From NCBI GenBank assembly GCA_045110675.1, contig JBGCGJ010000036.1, positions 62,001 through 126,000 on the forward strand: a DNA stretch of 64,000 nucleotides, in the 5' to 3' direction. The stretch comes from JBALVT01 sp045110675. Its GTDB lineage: Bacteria > Pseudomonadota > Gammaproteobacteria > Pseudomonadales > Halieaceae. Positions 34,197 to 43,335 of the stretch are shown in pieces. Position 1 is the first letter of the stretch; the number at the start of each line of letters is the position of its first letter. Made by a program: the position numbers and the translations under genes. Under the pieces are notes generated by a model. The model did no database searches, was not told the DNA's origin, and saw only the letters and a program-made list of their open reading frames with translations.

Positions 34197-34379
34197 TGGT
34201 CCGCGCCACAAGGATTTTGGACATTAATTATGGCTCGCATCTTGCACCGCTCTATTATTGGAGGAGCGGAAATTCTATGAGCTTTCACACAAAATGCAAC
34301 CATTAAGAACGCAGCCGTGACTCCAAGCTGCTGAAAGTAGATACTGCATACTCGCAAACCAAAAACAACGAGAGGCGCT

Positions 34380-35873
34380 ATGAATTCTTTGCAACGCTGG
34401 ACTGTCCTGAGCATAGCAGGACTCCTTATCGCTTGTAGCGGGCAACAACAATTCACTTCAGAAACGCAGACACCTCAGCAATACGCCGTAGGCTCTTCAA
34501 CCGTGTTTATCCACGATGAATCGCGTCCCTATGACTCAGTCGCCAATGTAAACACCGGGGTCCGCACACTGATTACAGAGCTGTGGTACCCAGTGGATCA
34601 AAGTACTATTGACCGCGACCCGTCCAAGTACGCCCGAGCGACTTACGGCGACTATGTTTTCGGCAACCCCATAATGCACAAACGGATGATGACCGAGACT
34701 ACCTTCTTTCACCTCAGGCCGGACACCGTCCGCGCAGGCGTGAGCCAATCTCAGATTGACGAAGCTATCGCGGAATTGTTTTCCCGCGAAAGGGGCAGCT
34801 ACATAGATGCGCCTGTTAGCAGCAGTGGCAAAAAACTACCTGTCATTGTCATGAGCCACGGAGACGCTGGTAGCCGGTACAACATGGAAACGACTTCTGA
34901 ATACCTGGCCGCCCATGGCTACCTGGTCATTGCCCCGGAACACACCGGCAACACGCCCTATGCTATGACCGGCAGTGACCCCGCACTGGCCATTGATGGC
35001 GACCCGGAATTCCAAAAGGCCATGACCTCGGTGCTGCCGCTGTTGGACAATCAAGGATCTTACGGCAGTCTTGAAACCTATGGGCAGAGCTACACACCAC
35101 TTGCGGGTGAAGAGGATGTTGTAAAGACCTTGATAGATCTGGATGCCTCATTACTACAGCGACTCAACGATTTGCGTGCGGCAATCCAAGAACTGGAACA
35201 AATGAATCGTGAGGGCCCCTTTGCGGGACGCCTGGACCTGGAGCGCATCGGTTTAATTGGGCGATCATTCGGCGGCGTGGGCACGTTGGTGGGCCTCGCG
35301 CTGGAAGATCGCTTTACTGCCGGCTTCGCTGTGGTTCCCCCAGGGTTTGCAGATGTTCGTTCAGCGTTGCCTAAGGAAGTTTTGGCCCCGGCCAACAAAG
35401 AATCTGCAATGCTTTCAGCCGACGAGCACGCCCCTTTTTATAAATTCACCAAGCCGACTTTTATTCTCAATGGTGCAGAGGATACTCTGATCATCAGGAT
35501 GGGCGCTGAACAAGCTAAAGCGGCGGGCCTGTCTATGCCAAACGCTGATAATCCCCACCCGGTATTGCGAAGCACCTTTGAGACGACTGACTCACCGGTG
35601 ATCTGGAGTGTACTCGCCGAATCCAATCACTCTACTTTGGGAGTATCGGGAGGCTATTGGTGGCCGGAATTAAAACCTGACACTGCCAAGCGAACCTTCG
35701 ACCCGGAATCAAGCTTTAGACTTATTGATCCTGCTATCGCGCACAAGATACAACGGGAAAAGGCACTGGCATTTTTTGATCTCACCATTCGTCAGGACGA
35801 ATCTGCCCGAGCCAGAGTCCTCGATCAGGAGTATTCCGAGCAGGGCCTGACACTTGAAGCCCGAAACTTCTAG
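34380..35873 (+). CDS. Lipoprotein alpha/beta hydrolase, PAF-acetylhydrolase-like
   Basis: 497 residues with a lipoprotein signal: hydrophobic core 8-18 and lipobox LIAC with Cys19. The hydrolase part shows VIVMSHGDAG (oxyanion strand), the nucleophile elbow GRSFGG with Ser296, FILNGAEDT with the probable acid, and ESNHSTLG with the probable histidine. The arrangement recalls platelet-activating-factor acetylhydrolase and dienelactone hydrolase relatives. It would cleave esters in the periplasm, anchored to a membrane. Placement between betA and a BCCT-like gene makes a choline ester or phospholipid substrate attractive but unproven. GAGAGG precedes the ATG. Confidence 0.8.
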   Translation: MNSLQRWTVLSIAGLLIACSGQQQFTSETQTPQQYAVGSSTVFIHDESRPYDSVANVNTGVRTLITELWYPVDQSTIDRDPSKYARATYGDYVFGNPIMHKRMMTETTFFHLRPDTVRAGVSQSQIDEAIAELFSRERGSYIDAPVSSSGKKLPVIVMSHGDAGSRYNMETTSEYLAAHGYLVIAPEHTGNTPYAMTGSDPALAIDGDPEFQKAMTSVLPLLDNQGSYGSLETYGQSYTPLAGEEDVVKTLIDLDASLLQRLNDLRAAIQELEQMNREGPFAGRLDLERIGLIGRSFGGVGTLVGLALEDRFTAGFAVVPPGFADVRSALPKEVLAPANKESAMLSADEHAPFYKFTKPTFILNGAEDTLIIRMGAEQAKAAGLSMPNADNPHPVLRSTFETTDSPVIWSVLAESNHSTLGVSGGYWWPELKPDTAKRTFDPESSFRLIDPAIAHKIQREKALAFFDLTIRQDESARARVLDQEYSEQGLTLEARNF

Positions 35874-35928
35874 CCTAATCAAATAATGAAATGCGCAACG
35901 ATTGTTCAAAAATGACTGAGGCTTTGAT

Positions 35929-37053
35929 GTGGCTCTAATATTGACCTTGGCGATGACGGCGACCCTGCTTACCGCGATTGCGATTGCGATTTACTGGCGC
36001 AACCTGGAGTGCACTGGTGAGATACCCTCCTCGTTGTTTACCTTCATCGCAATTCTCTTCACCTCCGGCTTGGACGTAGGACTCATTATGTTCCCGCTGG
36101 TGGACTTCCAGGTTTACGCCGAAGAAACGGCCTATGCCTTCACAAACCCACTGGCTTTGGAGTTCGGCTTTTGGGGTTTTTTAGTCTGGGGGTTTTACTT
36201 CACCACCACGTTCTACTTTTGCATCGTTGAACCCCGGCTTAAGTTATTTGAGATTCCACTCATAAAGTGGGCCAACAACACTGTGATTATCGGCACCTGC
36301 GCTTTCACCGGTTACCTCTTTCTGGCGTACTTACCCGACTACATTGAATCCATTGGCGACTCAGCCAAGTACGCGTTGGTTGCCACTGTGGTGCTTGTCG
36401 CGGTGGCATCCAGCACTCACATACGCTATGTAAAAATACTCAGCCTGGGTTCCACCTGGTTGTTCTTCGCCTTGATTGGCGGAGTCTGGTGGTCATCTGC
36501 AATGGGCGTTTCGGGATTAGCACAGTCCATGTCGGGTATCGGAGATTATTTTGCCAACATAGATCGCTATCTTTCACCTATCACCGACTATCACCAGTTC
36601 TATCTGTATTGGTGGTTTGCCTGGAGCATCATGATCGGGCAATTTGTTGCGCGTTTCGTAGGTGGCATAAAAACCTGGAAACTTCTGCTCACTCTACTTG
36701 TGGTGCCATCAATACCCATAGCAATCTGGTTTTCTGTTCTGTATTACTACTTTAGTAACGGGCTGGATGTTACCCCCGGCTGGAGGATCGCGATGGTCAT
36801 TGTAGGAACCATTTTTGTGGTGAACTCTCTGGACTCGCTGATTCGTTTGTATACGCGCAATATCGGAATGACGGTGGAGCGGTTGGGTACCTTACCCTAT
36901 GTGACCGCTAACTGGACGCTGCTATTTGGTTTGGTCCTGCTGTATCAATTTACACCACTAAAAATAGAGTGGTTTGGTCTCGTGGTGATCGCCATTTATA
37001 TGGCCGTGTACTATTTCGTGACGACACGTCGCAAGGAATTGGTCGCTGCCTGA
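35929..37053 (+). CDS. Divergent, shortened BCCT-like (betaine/carnitine/choline) transporter
   Basis: 374 residues, GTG start with TGAGG upstream, about ten to eleven hydrophobic segments. Two BCCT hallmarks can be aligned: SGLDVGLIMFPLVDF corresponds to the GMGIGLMFWGVAEP glycine-rich stretch of TM3, and YWWFAWSIMIGQFVAR followed by a VPSIPIAIWFSV segment corresponds to the tryptophan segment (WWxxWAPFVGxFxAR) and the following helix. True BCCT proteins have about 500-680 residues and twelve segments. This one lacks the usual first one or two helices and long loops, and the tryptophan box is altered. It may carry trimethylammonium compounds using the LeuT-fold core alone. It lies in a choline/carnitine context, 55 bases after the lipoprotein hydrolase. 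A small relic of its 3' end lies at 37641-37695. Confidence 0.65.
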   Translation: MALILTLAMTATLLTAIAIAIYWRNLECTGEIPSSLFTFIAILFTSGLDVGLIMFPLVDFQVYAEETAYAFTNPLALEFGFWGFLVWGFYFTTTFYFCIVEPRLKLFEIPLIKWANNTVIIGTCAFTGYLFLAYLPDYIESIGDSAKYALVATVVLVAVASSTHIRYVKILSLGSTWLFFALIGGVWWSSAMGVSGLAQSMSGIGDYFANIDRYLSPITDYHQFYLYWWFAWSIMIGQFVARFVGGIKTWKLLLTLLVVPSIPIAIWFSVLYYYFSNGLDVTPGWRIAMVIVGTIFVVNSLDSLIRLYTRNIGMTVERLGTLPYVTANWTLLFGLVLLYQFTPLKIEWFGLVVIAIYMAVYYFVTTRRKELVAA

Positions 37054-37063
37054 GTTAATGAAC

Positions 37064-37088
37064 CCGTATATTCACTTTTGAAATACGG
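37064..37088 (+). other. Stem-loop after the BCCT-like gene
   Basis: CCGTAT pairs with ATACGG, and TTC with GAA, around an ACTTTT loop with one bulged A. It begins 11 bases after the stop. No T-run follows, so it could be an attenuator or mRNA-stability element ahead of the next small gene. Confidence 0.35.
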
Positions 37089-37106
37089 CGATAGAGGAAA
37101 TCAAAA

Positions 37107-37574
37107 ATGTCCAATACACGACTGGCCAACTGGGCTTCTGTCGCAGGAATAGTGGGAACAATCGCCACTGTTGTCGCTCTACTTTTTGTGATCAATGGTA
37201 TGAGAAATAATACGGCGGCAATCACAGCACTATCACAAAATAGCCTTTTCAATGAATTGCGAGAGATAGATTTAAACACCCTGAACAACCCCGACCTTCT
37301 TTCAGTGACGAGTGGAGCAAAGGAAGGGTACCGAAACCTGACGGAAATCCAGAAAGAACAGTATAAGGTTTGGCTAGGTCTCTATGTCGACTTATGGGAC
37401 CAAGCGCGCTCTCTATCGCCGGAACCTTCCACAGCGTTTGACGAGAATGATGGCTGGAATGGTTACTTCATCAAGTGGGCGCGCAGGCATGTGAGTGTCG
37501 AGGTTTGGCAGGAAATAAAATGGGGTTGGGAAGCCGGTTTTGCGGACTACGTGGAAGCGGCGATCAGCACGTGA
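37107..37574 (+). CDS. Hypothetical single-span membrane protein
   Basis: 155 residues that I do not recognise. One membrane segment (about residues 10-29, ASVAGIVGTIATVVALLFVI) follows a short N-terminus. The remaining 125 residues are soluble, helical and aromatic-rich with six tryptophans, including QYKVWLGLYVDLWDQ and WQEIKWGWEAGF. GAGG precedes the ATG. It sits between the BCCT-like gene and a relic of that gene's 3' end, so it may have arrived with a duplication or rearrangement there. Similar one-span proteins of unknown function occur widely in marine bacteria. No function is proposed. Confidence 0.6.
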   Translation: MSNTRLANWASVAGIVGTIATVVALLFVINGMRNNTAAITALSQNSLFNELREIDLNTLNNPDLLSVTSGAKEGYRNLTEIQKEQYKVWLGLYVDLWDQARSLSPEPSTAFDENDGWNGYFIKWARRHVSVEVWQEIKWGWEAGFADYVEAAIST

Positions 37575-37640
37575 CAATTCTACGAGTTCTTGCAGGAACG
37601 CTAAAACTGTCGGCATGTTCGCCGCTCGGTGATCAATACG

Positions 37641-37695
37641 AGCAATATTGCCGTGTATTATTTCGTAGCTACGCGGCGCAAGCAAATCACCCTCG
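37641..37695 (+). pseudogene. Relic of the 3' end of a BCCT-like transporter gene
   Basis: The frame here reads NIAVYYFVATRRKQITLA, against YMAVYYFVTTRRKELVAA at the C-terminus of the intact BCCT-like protein (37000-37050). The DNA is also similar through the tract ending in the CGTCGCAAG/CGGCGCAAG codons. Upstream bases in the same frame contain a stop and no further similarity. It looks like the last remains of a second copy lost by deletion. Confidence 0.55.
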
Positions 37696-37696
37696 C

Positions 37697-39265
37697 TTAT
37701 CCAGGTCGTTTACCCCGAGCTTCCGCTGACGCTCTCATCTGCAACATTTGCTGCATCTGTTGCATGATGCGATCGATACTAAAGCTGGCAGTCGCTTGCC
37801 GAGGTGGAAACTCCCGAAATGTGCTCAACCATTTCGCCACTTCCATCTGTGTCGGCACAAACAGCCACATCTGGTCAGCAAAAAAGCGGGTATACATGCT
37901 TGAATCAATTGACGTCTCATAGGGATCTGTTCTCAAGTTGACAACCCGCGGGAAATTCAGCGCTTCCCTTGGGCCACCCCATCCTTGCATTTGGAAACCG
38001 AAATACACCTTCCAGTCATTCCAGCGTATTGCGTTGAAATTGGCGTTGTCGTCAAAGTAGAAAAGATTCTTGCGCTTACCCGGACCTTTCCCCGCCAGCA
38101 AGTCAGTCTGATCAAATCCATCCAAGTGAACTTTAAATGTCTTGTCGCCCGCTCGATGACCTTTCTTCAGCTTGTTAGAAATATCAGGCTCTCCCGCCGC
38201 TGCAAGAAATGTCGGCAACCAGTCTTGGTGGGAGAAGATATCGTTGATGACTGTGCCTTCTTTGACAACACCGGGCCAGCGAATCAACGCTGGGACCCGG
38301 AAACCGCCTTCCCAGGTAGAACCTTTTTCTCCTCGGAACGGTTCGGAACCACCATCTGGATAGGTATTAGTTTGGGACCCATTGTCAGTTGAATAGACAA
38401 CAATTGTGTTGTCGTCTATGCCCAGATCTTTGAGCTTGTCCAGTAGCAGACCGACATGATAATCGTGTTCCTTCATGCCATCGGCGTACAGACCGTAACC
38501 TGAACTGCCCTGCCACTTGGGAGCCAGACGCGTCCAGACATGCATGCGCGTGGTGTTGAACCAGACAAAGAACGGCTTTTCGTCATCGTGCGCTTTGTCG
38601 ATAAACTTCAGGGCTGCGCCCATAAACTCCTCATCCGCTGTCTCCATACGCTTGCGTGTCAAAGGCCCAGTGTCTTCGATTTTTCCATCGCCGTAAGAAT
38701 GGATTACGCCACGAGGTGCGAAGCGCTTGTGGAAGGCGGGATCTTTGGGGTAAAAATAAGTTTCCGGCTCCTCCTCCGCGTTCAGGTGATAAAGGTTACC
38801 GAAAAACTCATCAAAGCCGTGATTACTGGGGAGAAATTCGTCTTTGTCACCCAGGTGATTCTTGCCGAACTGTCCCGACACATAGCCATGGGGCTTGAGC
38901 AATTCAGCGATAGTTGGATCTTTAGGACTCAAACCGATATCGGCACCGGGCAAACCCACTTTCAATAGGCCAGTACGCAGGGGATGCTGTCCGGTAATAA
39001 ATGCCGAACGACCTGCTGTGCAACTCTGCTCACCGTAGTAGTCGGTAAACAAGGCACCCTCATTGGCTATCCGGTCGATGTTGGGCGTACTGCCGCCGAG
39101 CATACCCCGGTGATAGGCGCTGATATTCGACCAACCAATATCGTCCCCCCAAATCACCAGAATATTGGGTTTCTTACTCGCTGCTGTAACGGACGTGGTA
39201 AAAACCAGCAATAGCATTGAAAACATCAATGCCGAAGCACGATACCAAAAGCTTGTTATCCTCAT
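37697..39265 (-). CDS. Arylsulfatase, type I (formylglycine), exported
   Basis: 522 residues from ATG 39265, which has GGAG six bases upstream; starts at 39277 and 39280 are alternatives. A signal peptide (hydrophobic core 10-24, cleavage near VTAAS) leads into the alkaline-phosphatase fold. The metal aspartates are in IWGDDIGW, and the sulfatase motif C82-T-A-G-R86 gives the cysteine that becomes formylglycine. GQFGKNHLGD and YSTDNG are further family motifs. It releases sulfate from sulfate esters in the periplasm. It is not close to choline sulfatase BetC, which has a different motif context, so the substrate is open; sulfated polysaccharide or a sulfolipid are possible. No sulfatase-maturase gene is seen. 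Confidence 0.87.
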   Translation of the reverse strand: MRITSFWYRASALMFSMLLLVFTTSVTAASKKPNILVIWGDDIGWSNISAYHRGMLGGSTPNIDRIANEGALFTDYYGEQSCTAGRSAFITGQHPLRTGLLKVGLPGADIGLSPKDPTIAELLKPHGYVSGQFGKNHLGDKDEFLPSNHGFDEFFGNLYHLNAEEEPETYFYPKDPAFHKRFAPRGVIHSYGDGKIEDTGPLTRKRMETADEEFMGAALKFIDKAHDDEKPFFVWFNTTRMHVWTRLAPKWQGSSGYGLYADGMKEHDYHVGLLLDKLKDLGIDDNTIVVYSTDNGSQTNTYPDGGSEPFRGEKGSTWEGGFRVPALIRWPGVVKEGTVINDIFSHQDWLPTFLAAAGEPDISNKLKKGHRAGDKTFKVHLDGFDQTDLLAGKGPGKRKNLFYFDDNANFNAIRWNDWKVYFGFQMQGWGGPREALNFPRVVNLRTDPYETSIDSSMYTRFFADQMWLFVPTQMEVAKWLSTFREFPPRQATASFSIDRIMQQMQQMLQMRASAEARGKRPG

Positions 39266-39296
39266 TTTATTCTCCATCATTTTTGTTGAGAAGTGA

Positions 39297-40454
39297 TTAA
39301 AGAGAGCGTGAAATTAATTCTTTCATGATCTCGTTGGTACCGCCGTAAATTTTTTGTACGCGGCTGTCGGCGTACATTCTGGCAATGGGATATTCCCACA
39401 TATAGCCGTAGCCACCGTGCAATTGCAGACATTCGTCCACGATGTCGCACTGCTTTTGGGTGCACCACCACTTGGCCATGGACGCCTCCTCGGCGGAAAG
39501 TTCACCGTGAACAAGTTTCTCAATGCACTGATCAACAAACACCCGCGAGATCGTCGCTTCGGTGTTACATTCAGCCAGCTTGAAACGGGTGTTCTGAAAA
39601 TCAAACACCGTTTTACCAAATGCCCCGCGCTCTTTCGTATATTTAACTGTTTCCTCTACAGCCATTTCTGCAATGGTGGCACCCGCACAGGCAATGCTCA
39701 GACGTTCCTGGGGCAGTTGCATCATAAGTTGTACAAAGCCCTGTCCTTCTTTTTCACCGATGAGGTTCGCAATAGGTACACGGACATCCGTGAAAAACAA
39801 TTCGGACGTATCTGCCTCCTTAAGACCCACTTTGTCGAGATTCCGACCGCGACTGAATCCCTCCAATCCCTCGGTTTCAACAACAATCAGCGAGGTGCCT
39901 TTGGCGCCGGCGGCAGGGTCTGTCTTACACACCACGATAATGAACTCAGCGTGTTGACCATTGGAGATAAACGTCTTTGAACCATTGATAATGTACTGGT
40001 CGCCGTCTTTCACCGCAGAGGTTTTCACACCCTGGAGGTCTGAACCTGCTCCAGGCTCAGTCATTGCAATCGCACCCACCAAGTCCCCCGAAGCTAGTCG
40101 AGGCAGCCATTTCTGCTTTTGTTCTTCGGAGCAGTAATTCAAAATGTAATGCGCGACAATCTGGCTGTGCACCGTATTGCCCCCGGCAATGGAGGCTGCA
40201 GCGCCGCCGCGCATTACTGCATCATAGATAACCGCTTCATGACGGTAGTTGCCGCCTGCACCGCCATAGCACTCAGGAATACTGGCGCATAGAAGCCCTG
40301 CTTCACCGGCCTTGCGCCACGCTGAGCGATCACACATACCCTGCTCCTCCCATGCCTCACGGTGCGGAGCGAATTCAGCCTCCGTAAAGCGCAGCGCACT
40401 GTCGTGCAAAATTCGTAGTTCATCATCAATCCAGCTGGCGTTTAAAATGCTCAT
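39297..40454 (-). CDS. Acyl-CoA dehydrogenase
   Basis: 385 residues from ATG 40454 with GAGAGG nine bases upstream. Conserved segments AMTEPGAGSDLQG and ITNGSKTFIS-like IINGSKTFISNG bind FAD and substrate, and the C-terminal LHGGYGYMWEYPIARMYAD and IYGGTNEIMKELISR carry the domain expected to hold the catalytic base. It oxidises an acyl-CoA to the 2-enoyl-CoA in the cytosol with electrons to ETF. It follows the iron-containing alcohol dehydrogenase gene by ten bases, so the two form an operon. Chain-length preference cannot be told. A paralogue is at 43336 and a remnant of a third at 49746. Confidence 0.9.
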   Translation of the reverse strand: MSILNASWIDDELRILHDSALRFTEAEFAPHREAWEEQGMCDRSAWRKAGEAGLLCASIPECYGGAGGNYRHEAVIYDAVMRGGAAASIAGGNTVHSQIVAHYILNYCSEEQKQKWLPRLASGDLVGAIAMTEPGAGSDLQGVKTSAVKDGDQYIINGSKTFISNGQHAEFIIVVCKTDPAAGAKGTSLIVVETEGLEGFSRGRNLDKVGLKEADTSELFFTDVRVPIANLIGEKEGQGFVQLMMQLPQERLSIACAGATIAEMAVEETVKYTKERGAFGKTVFDFQNTRFKLAECNTEATISRVFVDQCIEKLVHGELSAEEASMAKWWCTQKQCDIVDECLQLHGGYGYMWEYPIARMYADSRVQKIYGGTNEIMKELISRSL

Positions 40455-40464
40455 TGTATTCCTC

Positions 40465-41664
40465 TCAAGCAACAAGTTTGTTTAGAATGGATGCGATCTG
40501 GTCTCTGCCCAAAATAGTGGGGACTGAGTAGGTTCTCGCCTCGATAGCGGCTTCCTTAACCAAGTCCAGTATATCCTCAGGACGCAGAGCCTCCAGCGCT
40601 AGAGGAATGTCCAAAGCATCATTGAGTTCACGTACAGCGGCCACTAGCTTCTCAGCCTTCTCTCGTTCACTGTCGTACGGTGCACAAAGCCCGATCATGT
40701 CTGCCAGTTCAGCCAGCTGAGACCCGGCTGCTTCCACGTTCAGATCGAGGACATGGGGTAAAACAATCGCATTGGCTAGGCCATGAGGGGTGCCGTATTT
40801 GGCGCCCAGCTGGTGCGCGATGGCGTGCACAGTTCCAACAGCGGAAATATTCAGGGAGATGCCAGCGTAATAAGAGGCGATCGCCATGGATTCCCTGGCA
40901 GCAACATTGCCGCCATTGGCGTAGGCCTCACGCAGGTTCGCAAAAACCATCTGCGCCGCGGGCAGCGAGAGTGAACGAACTTCCTCATTTGCTGCAGGTG
41001 CGATGAACGTCTCAATGGCATGGGTCAACGCATCCATCCCCGTGGCTGCAGTAATCGACTTTGGTAGGCCCGTCATCAAGCTGGCATCCAACGCAGTGGC
41101 TTTAGGCAGTAACACCGGTGCGCCAATACCCGTCTTCTGATGCGTATCGGTATCGGAAATCACCGCGAACCAGCTCGCCTCAGAACCCGTACCGGCGGTG
41201 GTGGGAATGGCGAACAACGGCGCTGGGGCCGTCTTGACTTTGAACAGACCCATAACCGGCTCAATACCACCATTTGTCGCTGCTGCTGCGACAGTCTTGG
41301 CGGTATCGATAGAGGACCCGCCACCAAGTGCCACTACAGCATCACAGTTGTGTTGGTGATAATAGGATAACGCAGCTGCGACGACCGCGACCGTCGGGTC
41401 CGGGAGGACACCATCGTATACTGCCACTTCTGCCCCACGTGATGTCGCAGCGTCGACGACTCGCCCCGCAAGTCCAAGCTCAACCAGCGGCTTGTCTGTC
41501 ACTAATAGAATCTTTTTGTGGCCGGTACGCACAATATGCATGACAAGCTGCTCGGTACTGCCTTCACCACAAAACGTTAATTGTAGAGGTGAGTGCAGAA
41601 ACCGCCGGACAATCGAGAGTACTAACTGAATAAGTTTATTAACTACGATGTCGATTAAACGCAT
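40465..41664 (-). CDS. Iron-containing alcohol dehydrogenase
   Basis: 399 residues from ATG 41664 with AGAGGA seven bases upstream. The NAD-binding GGGSSIDTAK and the metal-site region MDALTHAIE, with the later histidines in HAIAHQLGAKYGTPHG, match the group III iron-dependent family, with the first ligand aspartate in ALDASLMTG. An N-terminal stretch of about 40 residues (VVNKLIQLVLSIVRRFLHSP) precedes the conserved fold and could associate with a membrane. It interconverts an alcohol and an aldehyde or ketone. The pairing with an acyl-CoA dehydrogenase and with the nearby wax-ester synthase suggests fatty alcohol metabolism. Confidence 0.87.
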   Translation of the reverse strand: MRLIDIVVNKLIQLVLSIVRRFLHSPLQLTFCGEGSTEQLVMHIVRTGHKKILLVTDKPLVELGLAGRVVDAATSRGAEVAVYDGVLPDPTVAVVAAALSYYHQHNCDAVVALGGGSSIDTAKTVAAAATNGGIEPVMGLFKVKTAPAPLFAIPTTAGTGSEASWFAVISDTDTHQKTGIGAPVLLPKATALDASLMTGLPKSITAATGMDALTHAIETFIAPAANEEVRSLSLPAAQMVFANLREAYANGGNVAARESMAIASYYAGISLNISAVGTVHAIAHQLGAKYGTPHGLANAIVLPHVLDLNVEAAGSQLAELADMIGLCAPYDSEREKAEKLVAAVRELNDALDIPLALEALRPEDILDLVKEAAIEARTYSVPTILGRDQIASILNKLVA

Positions 41665-41720
41665 GCAATGATCCTCTACATTTTGGCTTGTCCGCATCGT
41701 CGGTTGCGGGCTGTGATTGT

Positions 41721-43238
41721 CTAGATGGCCTTTGTTATCGGGTGCCTATCCCTTTCATTAGGACTGCCAGATTTTCCATCATCGAATTGAAGAAGAATCT
41801 CGTCGATGGTGCGAGCGACCCGAGTCGCATTTCTGATGACCGGAAGTTTCGGCCAGGTGCTGCGCGCCCCGGCCATCTTCATACCTTCTACCACACTGTC
41901 ATCGCTATCGTTGACGTAATCAAAAAGCACATCGCGCCAGCGGTAATCGCGTTTTTCCAAAATCAAGTTGATGTCACCGGTGTATTTTTGGTCCAGTAGC
42001 GCATCTGCCATCAGCAGTCCTGGCCCCAGATAGTTCGCTCCCAGCTTCGCAGACATCCGCTCTGTCGATAAGAGAAGGTCCTGCATGCCCTGCAGCATCA
42101 AATCAAAAGCTGCGCGCTTGAGGCCACGTACGGGTCGAATGTTCGGATCTTCAACAAAGGGAATGGCGACAGGGTTAATAAGACTGACAAGATAATGGTT
42201 TACACCGAACAAGCGGGCCAATCGTTTGGCGGGTAAATCGTCAGCAAAAGATCCATCACACCATTTTCGGGTAGGAAGGTAAGGACGAGGCCTACCGTCG
42301 GAGCCCTTTGCATAGAGCATTGCAGGCGGCACTACACCCGGAAGTGAGCTGGAAGCATGTACCGCCGAGCGTATATACACATTGGGCGAGGTAATGGCGT
42401 TCATCAAGCGCGACATCTGGTGCTTTTCGGCGGGGGAGATAGAGATATTGATGTAGCGACCGGTCTTCTCATAAGCCTCCTGAAAGGTCAGGTCATCCGA
42501 GAATTGATCTAGTGCTTGTTCGAGGAAGTCGCTTGCCGAGTACTCTTTGTCCAAGCCCATCAACACTTTCAGTGGATTGTGTTTGCCACTAGGAAACTCG
42601 TAAACCAAATCACTGAAATGCCCATCTTTGAGTTCTTCATCGGTACGTGTTCCCAACTGCGCGCAAATCCAGGAACCCGCACTGGCACCAGAAAGGATAT
42701 TGGGCAGTAAATCATGGTCCAGCAGGGTCTGCACAACGCCGTGGTGGAAGTAGATCAATCCAGCACCGCCACTGAGCATTAACGCGGAGCGCCCGTAGCA
42801 ATGTCCAGCCCGTCTGAAAAAATCGATCTTCTTTCTGCGCGATATTTGGCGATAACTTGCATTTGCAATAACCAGCAGCGACTCGTTGACCATCTCGCTG
42901 TAGGAATCAATCAAATGCTTGGAACCGGTTTTCGCTCGGTGGTAGAGTGCCGGCCTTCCAATGCCCTCCAGATTGCCATGCAGGCCTTCGTTCAATGCAA
43001 AGAGCAGGTCGGTGTAGTTACGCTCTTTGAGCAGCTTGCCCAAGTGATCATGCCGTTTACGTATTTCGGCATTGTCATACAGAGAACTGTCTTCTAGCTT
43101 CCTCCAGCGTGCCGCGCCGCTGGCGTCATCGTGCTGCTGCGCCAACTGATGCCAAGAATCATGGTCTCTAGCCGTGGCAAGCTCACGCTCCAGTTGGCCC
43201 AGCTTAATTCGAGTCTGAATGTCAGAAATTTTCAACAA
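41721..43238 (-). CDS. Patatin-like phospholipase/lipase with DUF3336 domain
   Basis: 505 residues, TTG start with GGAG eight bases upstream. The N-terminal DUF3336 region (about 1-140) precedes the patatin domain: oxyanion loop SGGAGL (156-161), nucleophile elbow G184-A-S186-A-G188, and the dyad aspartate in DGSFADDLPA. Eukaryotic and bacterial relatives with this pair of domains are triacylglycerol lipases or lysophospholipid acyltransferases. It would mobilise neutral lipid made by the WS/DGAT enzyme encoded at 46667. It stands 56 bases downstream of nothing on its own strand before the alcohol dehydrogenase gene, so one lipid operon is possible. Confidence 0.85.
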   Translation of the reverse strand: MLKISDIQTRIKLGQLERELATARDHDSWHQLAQQHDDASGAARWRKLEDSSLYDNAEIRKRHDHLGKLLKERNYTDLLFALNEGLHGNLEGIGRPALYHRAKTGSKHLIDSYSEMVNESLLVIANASYRQISRRKKIDFFRRAGHCYGRSALMLSGGAGLIYFHHGVVQTLLDHDLLPNILSGASAGSWICAQLGTRTDEELKDGHFSDLVYEFPSGKHNPLKVLMGLDKEYSASDFLEQALDQFSDDLTFQEAYEKTGRYINISISPAEKHQMSRLMNAITSPNVYIRSAVHASSSLPGVVPPAMLYAKGSDGRPRPYLPTRKWCDGSFADDLPAKRLARLFGVNHYLVSLINPVAIPFVEDPNIRPVRGLKRAAFDLMLQGMQDLLLSTERMSAKLGANYLGPGLLMADALLDQKYTGDINLILEKRDYRWRDVLFDYVNDSDDSVVEGMKMAGARSTWPKLPVIRNATRVARTIDEILLQFDDGKSGSPNERDRHPITKAI

Positions 43239-43240
43239 GT

Positions 43241-43257
43241 GTTATTCTCCGGATAAC
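43241..43257. promoter_or_regulatory. Inverted repeat before the patatin gene
   Basis: GTTATTC and GGATAAC (six of seven paired) flank TCC immediately upstream of the TTG start, covering the ribosome-binding site on the minus strand. It could mask initiation as a hairpin or bind a regulator. Confidence 0.3.
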
Positions 43258-43335
43258 CCAGTAGCAATTCTCTGTATGTTTGCCCGGCGAAACAGTGGCC
43301 TCACCGAACGCAATCACTGTCTCAAAAGAGCAGAC

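Noticed and set aside
37629..37922. A 97-codon gene spanning the transporter relic
   Set aside because: Only the first part resembles the transporter C-terminus; the rest is antisense to the sulfatase gene and there is no ribosome site.
37697..39265. Choline sulfatase (BetC), suggested by the betaine context
   Set aside because: The active-site context SCTAGRSAF and the N-terminal sequence match general arylsulfatases, not the BetC pattern.
41451..41459. GATGTCGCA copy as another AraC operator
   Set aside because: It is single, lies inside the alcohol dehydrogenase coding region and has no partner at 21 bp.
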